NCBI GenBank assembly: GCA_040079795.1 | Contig: JBEBJQ010000005.1 | Coordinates: forward strand, 32,840 to 96,839 | Source of the DNA: SXIZ01 sp040079795 | GTDB lineage: Bacteria; Pseudomonadota; Gammaproteobacteria; Methylococcales; Methylomonadaceae | Direction: 5' to 3' | Length of the DNA stretch: 64,000 bases | Notes under the pieces: model-generated | The model's database searches: none | Seen by the model: only the letters and a program-made list of their open reading frames with translations | Told to the model about the DNA's origin: nothing | Shown here: positions 46,601-52,766 of the stretch, piece after piece | Layout of the letters: each line of letters begins with the position of its first letter | Numbering within the stretch: position 1 is the stretch's first letter | Position numbers and translations under genes: made by a program

Positions 46601-47802
46601 AGGGCGTTGCCATAAAGGCCAGTTACTGTAGCCGAGCCGTTGACTATTGAGCCATTGCTGCTACCAACGCTGTCGATAGCGTTGCCTTCCAGTCCCCAAT
46701 AGTGCGTTATACCGATTACGCCGTCGTTGACTAAGTATTGGAAACTGTCGTTGCCGGACCAGTCGAGGCTTGGTGTGTAGCTGAACGAGCCGTCGGTGTT
46801 TAGGGTGAATGACGCAGCATGGGATGGGCCGGAGACTAATGTCGCCGTAAGCGCATTACCATTTGCATCAGTGTCATTAGTCAGTACGCTTCCGGTAATG
46901 ACCGTGTCTTCGCCGCCAGATACACTGTCACTATTTGCCGTAGGTGCCAGGTTGGTTGTCGTCAGAACTTCCTGCCAGGTAGCTTGCGCAACCAGATTGG
47001 GTGCGATTGTAGCGTCGATATTGCCGGTGCTGAATTCAAGACGCCAGTCGCCCCCTTCGGCGGCATTACCGGTAAGATTGTCAGATGCCGCAATATCCGC
47101 AGCCGTTAACTGGCCCAATGTTCGTACAAACAATTTCCCGGCTTCGCCTTCAGCAACATTACAACCATACAGCAATATGTCACCATCGGCAGATAAAGCA
47201 TTTCCCCACGCGCTGACTTGTTTAAGATGGGAGCTGAGCGTAGTGAGATTAAGCTGGGTATTGCCAATCTCTATAGCGCCTTCGCTGCCATGCGAAAGTA
47301 TATGAATGGTCTTCAAATTCTGCTGGTTTGCAAGCACCTGATCTATTTGTGCAACGCCATCCTTATTTGAGTCAAGTAGGATGACCTGTGCATCAGAATT
47401 GATTCCCCCCAATAATTGTTGATAATCTTTTACATTGGTGTCTACAAAGATGATTTCTTTGCTGGTTGCAAGGTTTGAATTGGCGAGCGCTGAAAAATTG
47501 GGCGCTTCAGCGTTAACTGGAGTGGCTTTATCCGTATTTAGTTTCTCAACATCGGTTACTTGATTTTGCTGCCCAGTTGTTTTTTGCTGAAAACTTTGGT
47601 CAAACGGCTCTAAAACCGCGAACCCAGGTTGATTTTCTTTAGGAGATACAGCGAATGTGTCGTTTGCTCCAATGTCCTGATACACTGCAAATTCAGGCTC
47701 TTTATGGTCTAGCAATAGCCCTTCAATGCCTGCGGAGAAGAGCTGCCGTGCTTCTAATTCTTCCAGAACCGGTTTGGAGTTAAATCGACGGTCTTTACGC
47801 AT
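37636..47802 (-). CDS. Giant LEPR-XLL/DUF4347 multidomain surface adhesin (3388 residues)
   Basis: The N-terminus has no classical signal peptide but a LEPR-XLL-type motif, LEELEARQLFSAG (13-25). A DUF4347 domain (about 116-275) follows, with HILSHGSEG (H171) and LLYGCNVAEGEAG (C214). The rest is a chain of beta-sandwich modules: a VCBS/cadherin-like unit, two LamG-like lectin folds (about 370-575 and 850-1040), a PA14-like domain (about 1180-1300), several units with GYWEYSIDGGSNW-type cores (about 1700-2450), a cadherin-like domain near 2520, and two near-identical 102-residue cadherin-like repeats (about 2590-2800). Near the end (about 3307-3335) is a hydrophobic helix, STVTLTAGFVSWILRGGALL, then a basic-acidic cytoplasmic-type tail. 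So it looks anchored by its C-terminus. No RTX repeats. It lies in one strand with adaptors, an M50 protease and a SecA-like ATPase. Glycan or cell adhesion is inferred. Confidence 0.92.
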   Translation of the reverse strand: MRKDRRFNSKPVLEELEARQLFSAGIEGLLLDHKEPEFAVYQDIGANDTFAVSPKENQPGFAVLEPFDQSFQQKTTGQQNQVTDVEKLNTDKATPVNAEAPNFSALANSNLATSKEIIFVDTNVKDYQQLLGGINSDAQVILLDSNKDGVAQIDQVLANQQNLKTIHILSHGSEGAIEIGNTQLNLTTLSSHLKQVSAWGNALSADGDILLYGCNVAEGEAGKLFVRTLGQLTAADIAASDNLTGNAAEGGDWRLEFSTGNIDATIAPNLVAQATWQEVLTTTNLAPTANSDSVSGGEDTVITGSVLTNDTDANGNALTATLVSGPSHAASFTLNTDGSFSYTPSLDWSGNDSFQYLVNDGVIGITHYWGLEGNAIDSVGSSNGSIVNGSATVTGLYGNALQFDGVDDHVVLPDVSYTGNFSLALYFKVDDNSGTGLQYLYSHGAIPNSPNTIQVALTESSYIGSTPVNNLVTTVWDSNDTSGQIYTDVSTLIGDGQWHLYTMTVTAGIGTQVYVDGGLLGSLATGSDSIDPVGNVYLGARSDLDPTRFLNANGEIDGVVLYNRALDVSEVASLASNSPQAPVNITITAVNDTPIVSTTGSAMGYTHNDPATAVDNALTLSDVDSTHMASATVSISSGYVNGQDTLAFTNQNGITGSWNASTGVLTLSGSATVANYQSALRSIAYFNSSSNPSLATRTLSFFVNDGLANSSIATRNISLSAMASNSTPSNTTPGAQTTSYNSSLIFSSANGNQLSVNDANAGSSPLEVTLSVSNGTLALASVSGLSFTSGSGAADSTMTFSGTVSDLNNALNGLDFTPTNNFNGIATLTLSTLDSTLYSLNIDTSLKGRYAFENTSALGTDSSPAAAYPGTVDGATALNDATRGNVLSLGGNAYIQTPGFFGSPTNVTLSAWVNLNTASAGGADVISLGDNVLIRLDGSGGLIGGFYNGSTWIGTTYNTLLAGTGWHHVAFSFDDTGDKTALYLDGTLVGSITTTDSIHYTLGIDSFIGRHGNGGTTFDFNGKIDDARIYNRVLSAGEVAALANDSSLTPTNTTPITVLAVNILPVNTVPATLTFNEDSTTAIAGLSITDPDAGSSTLRTELTVSSGTLSASSGGAVNVTGSGTSTLILTGTLTDLNAYLASAAKPTYTGATNSNGAVTLTMVTSDGLNTGIGGSLAAGTFDYRFQDGAPTGSNPNLISVTGGMTGVATNLSAPSLANTLTGSTTTFGVIYSGILNVTTAGTYTFTVAADDAATLFVDGTQVLLAWFGSSSNTATLTAGQHSIELHYAQDTGGAGLNASYSGPDTFSTTTPLLSAPNVGRLVSQTASTAITVTAVNDAPMLTDGGSAFATVSNWANPFTGVVTLTDPDSPDFNGGSLTATISSGENTDFLLLLGIGGVSLSGSNVLVDGVTVGTWSGGSNGTLLSVNFNANAQVAKVQAVYQSITFGTTSVTPTLGIRTISVVVTDGDGGISNTATGEVDLTGTGVANNAPIFSNLDGTPTYTQGGAAVLLDSDVTITDPELTAADNFNGATLTLARSNGVNAQDVFNASGSLGTLTQGNALVVGASTIGAVTTNSGGTLTFTFNASATNILVNQAMQQIAYSNNSSTPPASVQINWIINDNNSGAQGTGGPASSNGSSIVNITSVNDAPVLSPIAPTLTTITEDNIANPGQTVASFLGNSISDVDSGALQGIAITDVSTGTVGYWEYSIDGGSNWAWIGAVSESSARLLGATDLIRYHPDQAQGETVSFTYHAWDLSVGISGNLGNASANGGTSAFSMATDTASITVTNINDAPLAAPQGYSLTAITEDQTSNAGETVKSFISHGSFISINAYQDLDPADQIGIALISTNDGNGYWEYSLDNGAQWYAVGSVSSNSALLLKETDRVRFVPDSLTATSASLSYRFWDQTAGTEGTKVDTSSNGGTTAFSTGTDNSAISVTTVNDAPVLDMSKSPALNSIAEDNASPSGAAGTLVSTLVDFATPGGQLDNVTDADALSGLGIALTGANNSNGIWFYSTDNGSSWNTVGSVSDTSALLLNADSVTRLYFQANANYSGSISDAITFRAWDQGFGSNGTLADASINGGSTAYSATSDSAPIIISAMNDAPVATADSYTVAEDGTLTIAAPGVLANDMDIEGTALTAALVNFPSHYSVFNFTTGGNIVYTPTANFNGTDTFSYIAGDGLLWSQVVTVTITVTPQNDAPSITFVSGNPTVPENDGPFLLASGALITDIDSADFDTGQLVITISANGLPEDRLTVRNEGHHTNQVDVSGSDILYNGIVVASFNGPVTGYTPLVVTFNSNASLAIVQDIARNVTYENTSNAPSSTARVLEGYLTDGDGGISATLSGSISITAVNDAPILNTSADPVLTAMNEGSGIPVGTVGTRVEDLVDFTLPAGQLDNVVDPDTGAQLGIAIRSVDTSHGSWWYSIDNGSNWNPTGILSSSNALLLAADNNTRIYFQPDANWNGTLANALDFRAWDLSTGSNGSFASTSSNGGSTAFSHHTDSAGLTVIASNDAPLIISNGGGSTASISLAENIGIVTTVTATDIDLPAQKLVYSLYGGDDQGLFSIDPNSGVLSFTSPPDYETPGDFNHDNIYDVTIQVNDGNGGVATQTLAIQINNTAESAALSLSGLSNVSINENTAFTSPTPSLTGSPVGTVVYTLSGADAGLFSVSPATGVVSMAARDFENPEDSDNNNSYQVTLTVTDSDNNSTSLSFSVQVLNIAESATLNLSGLSNVSINENTAFTSPTPSLTGSPVGTVVYTLSGADAGLFSVSPATGVVSMAARDFENPQDANTDNVYQVTLTATDSKNNSASLNFTVKVENLLETPSNHTSLGLPVIMGIVTEDGTLTVDTSDISDDNGLGEFSYQWFRNNAIINGANGKTYTLGDADVGQQISVKASYIDGSGNPESVNSTLTAPVSNINDAPFGTVTITGTASQGQTLIAGNSLTDADGLGAIHYQWQRNGVDIPGANGNSYVLGLSDVNNVIRVVASYTDAHGTPESKSSEDTAIIIGTPTIPVSAPVIIGSMQVNQILNIDTLGITNIENIHVSGYQWFRNGVAVIDATNSSYVLSDQDIGSKISVQIFYTDKAGLTKSVMSSSRLFEVSDTPINTPIKETTTPNSLPVVNTTQPTAIVQATLIQPAVVENNLNNPLLILTQLPQNPAYSEPNQAFTNIKLNGHSEPDGSSSALAFNNSLDKFIANLINTNIVVENTPVFDDQAATTRHSLKDILEDDALALKKPQIISFKETLQNITLSHVMDNQENEFNVDLETLFTASEEQALWQKLAAMRETIEQNHTEQTTENLEVMIFSTVTLTAGFVSWILRGGALLASLLPSIPLLKGFDPLPIVVKSNKASKSLKSGKQAEAYDTQDDKVEQMFANVTDE
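39425..39913 (-). repeat. Intragenic direct repeat, 183 bp identical, 306-bp period
   Basis: 39425-39607 and 39731-39913 are identical base for base, in register with a 306-bp (102-codon) module of the giant adhesin. The linking 123 bases differ. Each identical part encodes a cadherin-like stretch with ENTAFTSPTPSLTGSPVGTV and SPATGVVSMAARDFENP. Complete identity including synonymous sites means a recent duplication or gene conversion. Confidence 0.9.
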
Positions 47803-48049
47803 GTTTTTTCTCTAGTGATTAACCAAGGCAGGCATTGCCAGTTGAATAAATGTCCAGAAAACTGAACTTCATTATTCCTCAGTCAAGTGTAGTTCAAAAA
47901 ATCAATGCCTATGGGCCATTCAGGCCTGAACATGGATTTTTATTGTGATGGTATTCAAGTAATTGGCTTTAAATGACTTAGCTGGGGATCGCTAAGCATA
48001 AAATCAACGTTCTAGGATATGTGTCGTACTTTGGAACGGTGGGGAAACT
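47803..48049. other. Upstream region of the giant adhesin gene
   Basis: About 250 bases between the SPOR-tailed adaptor and the adhesin. AGAGAAA precedes the adhesin ATG as a weak ribosome-binding site. I see no convincing sigma-70 or sigma-54 promoter. The adhesin may be read from this gap or from the upstream adaptor promoter. Confidence 0.35.
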
Positions 48050-49516
48050 TTAGCGGATAGATTTAGCACTTAAACTTGCCAAAAAACGCGGTTCAGATTT
48101 ATGTTGAGGGCGGATTTGTACCTCAAAACCTTTGCGGATAAAGTCTTGTGCCAATTTTTCTGCCGCCAGTTTATCGGTTAAAAAACCTAAAGCAATACCG
48201 CCACGCAATGGCCCTTTACTGAATAAATGAATATCCTTATTCGCATATTGTTTTAAAACAGCGAAATTATCATTCGATTGGGTATAAGTTTCAGCGGCTG
48301 GATAGAACACCATATAGCCGGTGATGTTACCTTGCGGTTCAGGGTTCACTTTAACCCGCTGGGTTTCCGCGGGTGCCTGAGCAGCAGGTTTTTGCTCAGC
48401 GTCCGTGCAGTTTAAAAAACCGAGTTCGTAACACGCGACGCTATTATTAACGACCAAGCTGAAAGGGGGTGGGGATGTGTCCGTATGGGCTAATCCTATC
48501 CGGGTGGCTGCCGGCATGGTTAAACATTGCGATGATAAAGCGGATGCATTTATCGGTTGTGCTTTTGGTGTCGGGTTTTCAGCTAATGCCACTGGACTGG
48601 TCTTAGACTCTGTAGCGTTAGGGAGTTCAGCAAGATCTGTAAAAGTGGTTAAAATTTTATCTGCGGCGCTTTCAATGGATTTTTTTATCACGGCATTATC
48701 CGCTTTTTCTAGATTAAACCTTGCAGTGCAGTTAACGCCCCCTACCAGCTTATCATCCGGATTCGGTAAGGCTAATCTCACCTTAAAGCTGCCACTGGCT
48801 GGGTCAATAAGTTGATCTACGCTGGTGACTGTTGCAAGATAACGTTGGTTAGCCGGTTTTTCAGGCCGAATTTCGACCGTCATGCCTTTGCGTATTTGTC
48901 CGAACAATTCCGCCGGTGCAACCAACTCTACACGTAAGGGATCAACTTGCGCCAGTTTCATGATCGCCCGTCCGTTTACCGATTCACCTGGCATTACGTA
49001 GCGTTCGACTACAATGCCGGTTATTGGGCTTTTAATGGTTTTTTGTTCTAATTGTGCGATAGCCAGCTGCAATTGTAAGGTAGCGGTTTTTTTATCTGCC
49101 AGGGTTTTTTCATGGGCTATTCTGGCCAGGGCGACATCGGTATTGGCACGATCTGCTTCGTAGAATGCAACAGATTCCTTGTCATACATGTCTTTATAGC
49201 GTTTTTTATTGCGCTCAGTAAAATCCAGTTCGACTTTTTTGCTGTCAATCGTATGCTCAACCAGGGCTTCTTGTTGTGCAAGTTTTACGCGCGCTGCTTC
49301 GACAGATGACTCTAGCGTGGCTACTACCTGGCCTTTTTTGACGCTGGCGCTGGTTTCAACTAATAAGCTATCAAGTACCCCATCGACGGGGCTACTGAGT
49401 TCGATGTACATTTCCGGCTTAACCATGCAGTCCAGCTCACGGTCTGTTCCAGCTAAACAAGTGGCGGCGGAGAAAATGCCTACGAGCATGTAAAAAGGGA
49501 AAATGACTTTGACCAT
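48050..49516 (-). CDS. Periplasmic adaptor (HlyD/RND type) with C-terminal SPOR-like domain
   Basis: A 488-residue exported protein. The signal peptide is MVKVIFPFYMLVGIFSAATCLAG. A membrane-fusion core follows: a lipoyl half-motif PEMYIELSSPVDGVLDSLLV, a coiled-coil hairpin (about residues 70-155, ending LQLAIAQLEQKTIKSPITGIVV), and a beta-barrel region (VDPLRVELVAPAELFG, RLALPNPDDKLVGGV). The last about 85 residues (YMVFYPAAETY, HLFSKGPLRGGIALGFLTDK, GFEVQIRPQ) resemble a SPOR peptidoglycan-binding domain. The frame is open to a TTG at 49549, but that is too close to the promoter at 49568; I prefer ATG 49516. No RND pump or ABC gene is adjacent. I infer a wall-attached adaptor for the adhesin. 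Confidence 0.85.
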   Translation of the reverse strand: MVKVIFPFYMLVGIFSAATCLAGTDRELDCMVKPEMYIELSSPVDGVLDSLLVETSASVKKGQVVATLESSVEAARVKLAQQEALVEHTIDSKKVELDFTERNKKRYKDMYDKESVAFYEADRANTDVALARIAHEKTLADKKTATLQLQLAIAQLEQKTIKSPITGIVVERYVMPGESVNGRAIMKLAQVDPLRVELVAPAELFGQIRKGMTVEIRPEKPANQRYLATVTSVDQLIDPASGSFKVRLALPNPDDKLVGGVNCTARFNLEKADNAVIKKSIESAADKILTTFTDLAELPNATESKTSPVALAENPTPKAQPINASALSSQCLTMPAATRIGLAHTDTSPPPFSLVVNNSVACYELGFLNCTDAEQKPAAQAPAETQRVKVNPEPQGNITGYMVFYPAAETYTQSNDNFAVLKQYANKDIHLFSKGPLRGGIALGFLTDKLAAEKLAQDFIRKGFEVQIRPQHKSEPRFLASLSAKSIR

Positions 49517-49567
49517 CTTAAGTTTTTTATACCTGAAGCGATTAACCAACGAAATTGTACTGGCTTA

Positions 49568-49595
49568 ACTATAGTTAAAAATACAACATTTTCAA
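49568..49595 (-). promoter_or_regulatory. Sigma-70-like promoter overlapping a palindrome, upstream of the SPOR-tailed adaptor
   Basis: On the minus strand TTGAAA (49595-49590), a 16-base spacer, and TATAGT (49573-49568) form a good promoter. The -10 lies within the perfect 14-bp palindrome TTAACTATAGTTAA (49565-49578), so a dimeric repressor bound there would block it. The regulator is unknown. Confidence 0.55.
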
Positions 49596-49850
49596 CTGAG
49601 TCGGGAAGTTTTACGAAAATAATTGACAACATAAAGAGTACATGATCTTTTTTTGTCAAATGCCAACAGTGGCAAAAATATATTTTCTGATTAAGCCAGA
49701 TGCTACAGGAAATATTTTGGGGGTTTGCAGCGCTCTGGCGTTTTTATAATTTTGGCTTTGTTTCTACTCTCATCGGCGGTCGGAATAAGCCGTTAAACGC
49801 TATAATGGTTGAACAGAATTGCAATGGAATTATTTATCATAAGGCTCTGG
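49596..49850. other. Spacer between the pirin gene and the adaptor promoter
   Basis: About 255 AT-rich bases. An open frame on the plus strand (49700-49945) overlaps pirin in antisense and has no recognised product. Nothing else seen. Confidence 0.35.
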
Positions 49851-50708
49851 TTAGAAAAGCCCCCCTTCAAAATCGGCCATCGCCTGCTGAATTTCCGCTT
49901 GGGTATTCATCACGAAAGGCCCGTAACCTTCGATGGGTTCGTTAATCGGTTCGCCGTTCATGATCAGCAAAACGGAGGGCTCAGTAGCTTCCAGATAGAT
50001 ATGCTCGCCGGTTTTTTCAAAAAGCGCTAATTCTTTGTTTGTTAGCAATTCCGTATCGTTAACCTTGATATTGCCTTTGAGCACCAGTAGGGCGGTGGTG
50101 TATCCGTCGGGCAAAGGCAGGGTAACTTTGCTATCTTTATTCAAACGGATATCCCAAAGATTGATTGGGGTAAAGGTTTGTGCCGCGCCAATAGTATTAT
50201 CGAAATGACCGGCAATAATCCGGGCTTTCCCGGCATGGTTAGACAATTCCACAACTGGAATGATGGCATTGGTAATTTCCTGATAACGAGGCTTGGTCAT
50301 TTTGTGTTCAGCAGGCAAATTAACCCACAATTGGATGATTTCTAATTTACCGCCTTGTTCAGTAAAGCGTCGGCTGTGTTTTTCTTCATGCAAAATGCCG
50401 CGTGCCGCGGTCATCCATTGCACATCACCGGGGCCGATTTTACCGGCATTACCGGCACTGTCTTTATGTTCTACTTCCCCGCTGTAGACAATGGTCACGG
50501 TTTCAAAGCCGCGGTGCGGGTGTAATCCTACACCGCGTGGTTGGTTTGCTGGTTCAAAATCCGCGGGTCCAGCATAGTCTAACAGTAAAAATGGGCTGAT
50601 TTCTGCACCTTGGGTGCTGTAGGAAATCATGGTGCTAACGGGAAAACCGTCGCCCACCCAATGGCTCCTTATTCCGCGATAGATTTGTTTGATTTTTTTG
50701 GTGGTCAT
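49851..50708 (-). CDS. Pirin family protein
   Basis: A 285-residue bicupin. The N-terminal cupin shows the pirin metal motif GVGLHPHRGFETVTIVYSGEVEHKDS (residues about 58-83) and QWMTAARGILHEEKH near 100, giving three His and one Glu ligand. It also has FSPFLLLDYAGPADF-type sequence near 38. The C-terminal cupin is more degenerate. Pirins act as metal-dependent quercetinase-like dioxygenases or redox-responsive regulators. It lies between the SecA-like gene (66 bases) and the adaptor gene on the same strand; no obvious link to secretion, so it may be a passenger. Cytoplasmic. Confidence 0.92.
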   Translation of the reverse strand: MTTKKIKQIYRGIRSHWVGDGFPVSTMISYSTQGAEISPFLLLDYAGPADFEPANQPRGVGLHPHRGFETVTIVYSGEVEHKDSAGNAGKIGPGDVQWMTAARGILHEEKHSRRFTEQGGKLEIIQLWVNLPAEHKMTKPRYQEITNAIIPVVELSNHAGKARIIAGHFDNTIGAAQTFTPINLWDIRLNKDSKVTLPLPDGYTTALLVLKGNIKVNDTELLTNKELALFEKTGEHIYLEATEPSVLLIMNGEPINEPIEGYGPFVMNTQAEIQQAMADFEGGLF

Positions 50709-50774
50709 AATAAATATCCTTTAGGCAATAATTTCATGCCCATAAACGCAATACTAATTTCTCGTTATACAAGG

Positions 50775-52766
50775 TTATTCAAATCGCCCTGAAAAAGCCA
50801 GGATTTTTGCTTGTTGTTTATCCTGTTGCATTAATTGCCGGCGCAAACCCCGTTGCCTATTCTCTAGGCGTTTTTGCTGCCAAGTGAGTAGGGCAGTTGC
50901 AGGTAGGGCAGGAATTTGCATTTGCTGGTTACCCAAACCGGCAAAAATTTTAAGTAGCCAAGGTGGAGATGCATGCAACATTCTAGGATCCTGCAATGAC
51001 ATAAAAGCTTCGCAACTGCCTGGGTCGCCTTGTCTGGCGCAGCGGCCATAAAGTTGCCTATCAATTCTTCGCGCGTCATTGCGGGTGGTGGCGATCACAT
51101 GCAATCCGCCCAGCTCTTTTACGCCTGCACCCAATTCTATATCAGTTCCCCTTCCGGCCATATTGGTCGCCACGGTAATACTGCCCAGTTGTCCGGCTTG
51201 CGCGATGATTTCAGCTTCAAACTTATCCTGCTGCGCATTTAATACCCGATGTTCTAATTGATGGGCGGTCAATTGTGCACTCACCTCTTTTGATTCCGCT
51301 ACAGAAACGGTACCGATTAAAATGGGTCGGCCCTGTGCGTGCAGCTCTTTAATGCGGGCGACTAACGCCTGCCATTTTTGCGGCGCTTGCTTATATAGCC
51401 GTTCCGGCAGCTGCTTTCGTAGCAGGGGCTTATGTGTTGGAACTTTAATTACCTGTAGGCCATAGACTTTATTCAGTTCCGACGCGACTTCGGTTACAGT
51501 GCCTGAAGTCCCGGCTAAATAGCAATAGCGACTGAAAAAACGCTGATAGCTGATCCGTGCCAGGGGTTCACGCTGACCGCTAATCAGGCAGCCTTCTTTC
51601 GCTTCAATCATTTGTTGCAAGCCTTGTTCCCAGGCCCGATCAGGCATGACTCTGCCGGTCGCCTGATCAAGCAAGTACACTCTTGAATCGCGTAAAATAT
51701 AGTGCTGATCGACTTTAAACAAATGTTGTGCGGTTAGCGCTTGCGATATTAATGCTTCCCTGCGGCGTTTACCTTGCCAGGCGGTGGGTAAGGATTTGGC
51801 TAATTGTTCCAGGCGAATTTTACCTTCGGGGGTTAAGGTAATACTACGTTGGTTAAAGTCGGGCGTGAAATCCCGGTTGAATAACAACGAGGATGCAACA
51901 TATATAGCATCCACATAAGCGGCTTCATCCTCTTCGTTAGAAATTGTTTTGGATATGATTAAAGGTGTCGCAGCTTCGTCAATCAGGACGCTATCCGCTT
52001 CATCGATAATGGCAAAACACAGCCCACGCAAGAGCAAATTGCGCCCACCCTGTTGTTCTGCCTGTATTTGCTGGAACTGCAGGCGCATCTGGCCAGCGTC
52101 ATCCGCCATGACCAGCCTATCGCGCAGATAATCAAAGGCGCATTGCTTATTAGTAGTGTGGACAATATCGCAAGCATATTGCATCCGGCGTAAATCTGTC
52201 GCCATACCATCTACAACGGTGCCCACGCTTAAGCCCATACGGGTATATAAAGGTTTTAACGATAGGGCATCACGCTCGGCCAAATAGTCGTTAGCGGTAA
52301 TTACATGTACTGGAATGCCCGCTAAAGCAGCGGTTATTGCGGGCAAGGTTGCAGCCAGGGTTTTACCTTCGCCGGTTGCCATTTGGGCAACCATGCCGTT
52401 TATCATAATCCAGCCGCCAAATAACTGGCAATCATAATGCCGTTTGCCCAGGGTGCGTTGCGCGACTTCCCGGATGATGGCAAAAGCTTTAGCAATTATT
52501 GGATTCTCTAAGCCTTGCAGCTGCAATTGTTCACGCAAATTATCAATTTGCTGGGTTAAATCCTGTTCCGATAGGTGCCTAAGCGTATTCTCATGAGCAT
52601 TGACTTTGGAAACAATATAGTTTTGATGATAACTGCTTTGTTTCAAGACGTGCTTTAATTGGTTTATTTTGCTGGCTACCCAGCTCTCCAAAGGCGTATA
52701 GGCATTATCTGTTTTTTGCGGGTATCTGCCTAAGGCTACCCCAGGACGAAAGCGGCGCTTAAACAT
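50775..52766 (-). CDS. Short accessory SecA-like preprotein translocase ATPase
   Basis: A 663-residue SecA homologue; housekeeping SecA is about 900. Present: Walker A MATGEGKT (129-136), TANDYLAERDA near 157, FDYLRDRL near 211, DEADSVLIDEAATPLI (255-270), the preprotein-binding domain in between, GTSGTVTE near 420, NMAGRGTDI near 532 and the NBD2 QLYGRCARQGDPGSCEAF. Missing: most of the helical scaffold/wing domain and the C-terminal zinc-binding linker for SecB and lipids. It begins 8 bases inside the M50 gene, so the two are translationally coupled. It belongs to a secretion-type locus and not to a second general Sec system; I infer an ATPase for one substrate, the giant adhesin. A housekeeping secA should exist elsewhere. 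Confidence 0.93.
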   Translation of the reverse strand: MFKRRFRPGVALGRYPQKTDNAYTPLESWVASKINQLKHVLKQSSYHQNYIVSKVNAHENTLRHLSEQDLTQQIDNLREQLQLQGLENPIIAKAFAIIREVAQRTLGKRHYDCQLFGGWIMINGMVAQMATGEGKTLAATLPAITAALAGIPVHVITANDYLAERDALSLKPLYTRMGLSVGTVVDGMATDLRRMQYACDIVHTTNKQCAFDYLRDRLVMADDAGQMRLQFQQIQAEQQGGRNLLLRGLCFAIIDEADSVLIDEAATPLIISKTISNEEDEAAYVDAIYVASSLLFNRDFTPDFNQRSITLTPEGKIRLEQLAKSLPTAWQGKRRREALISQALTAQHLFKVDQHYILRDSRVYLLDQATGRVMPDRAWEQGLQQMIEAKEGCLISGQREPLARISYQRFFSRYCYLAGTSGTVTEVASELNKVYGLQVIKVPTHKPLLRKQLPERLYKQAPQKWQALVARIKELHAQGRPILIGTVSVAESKEVSAQLTAHQLEHRVLNAQQDKFEAEIIAQAGQLGSITVATNMAGRGTDIELGAGVKELGGLHVIATTRNDARRIDRQLYGRCARQGDPGSCEAFMSLQDPRMLHASPPWLLKIFAGLGNQQMQIPALPATALLTWQQKRLENRQRGLRRQLMQQDKQQAKILAFSGRFE

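Noticed and set aside
37853..47305. Many plus-strand ORFs of 60-170 codons opposite the giant adhesin
   Set aside because: They are antisense shadows of a repetitive Thr/Ser/Asn-rich gene; none has a ribosome-binding site or a recognisable domain.
37636..47802. RTX adhesin exported by a type I ABC system
   Set aside because: No GGxGxDxxx nonapeptide repeats are visible, and no ABC transporter or TolC-like gene is in the locus.
47826..47842. Possible sigma-54 promoter (TGGCAATGCCTGC on the minus strand) before the adhesin
   Set aside because: The GG-to-GC spacing is two bases too short for a -24/-12 promoter; it is better read as a short palindrome.
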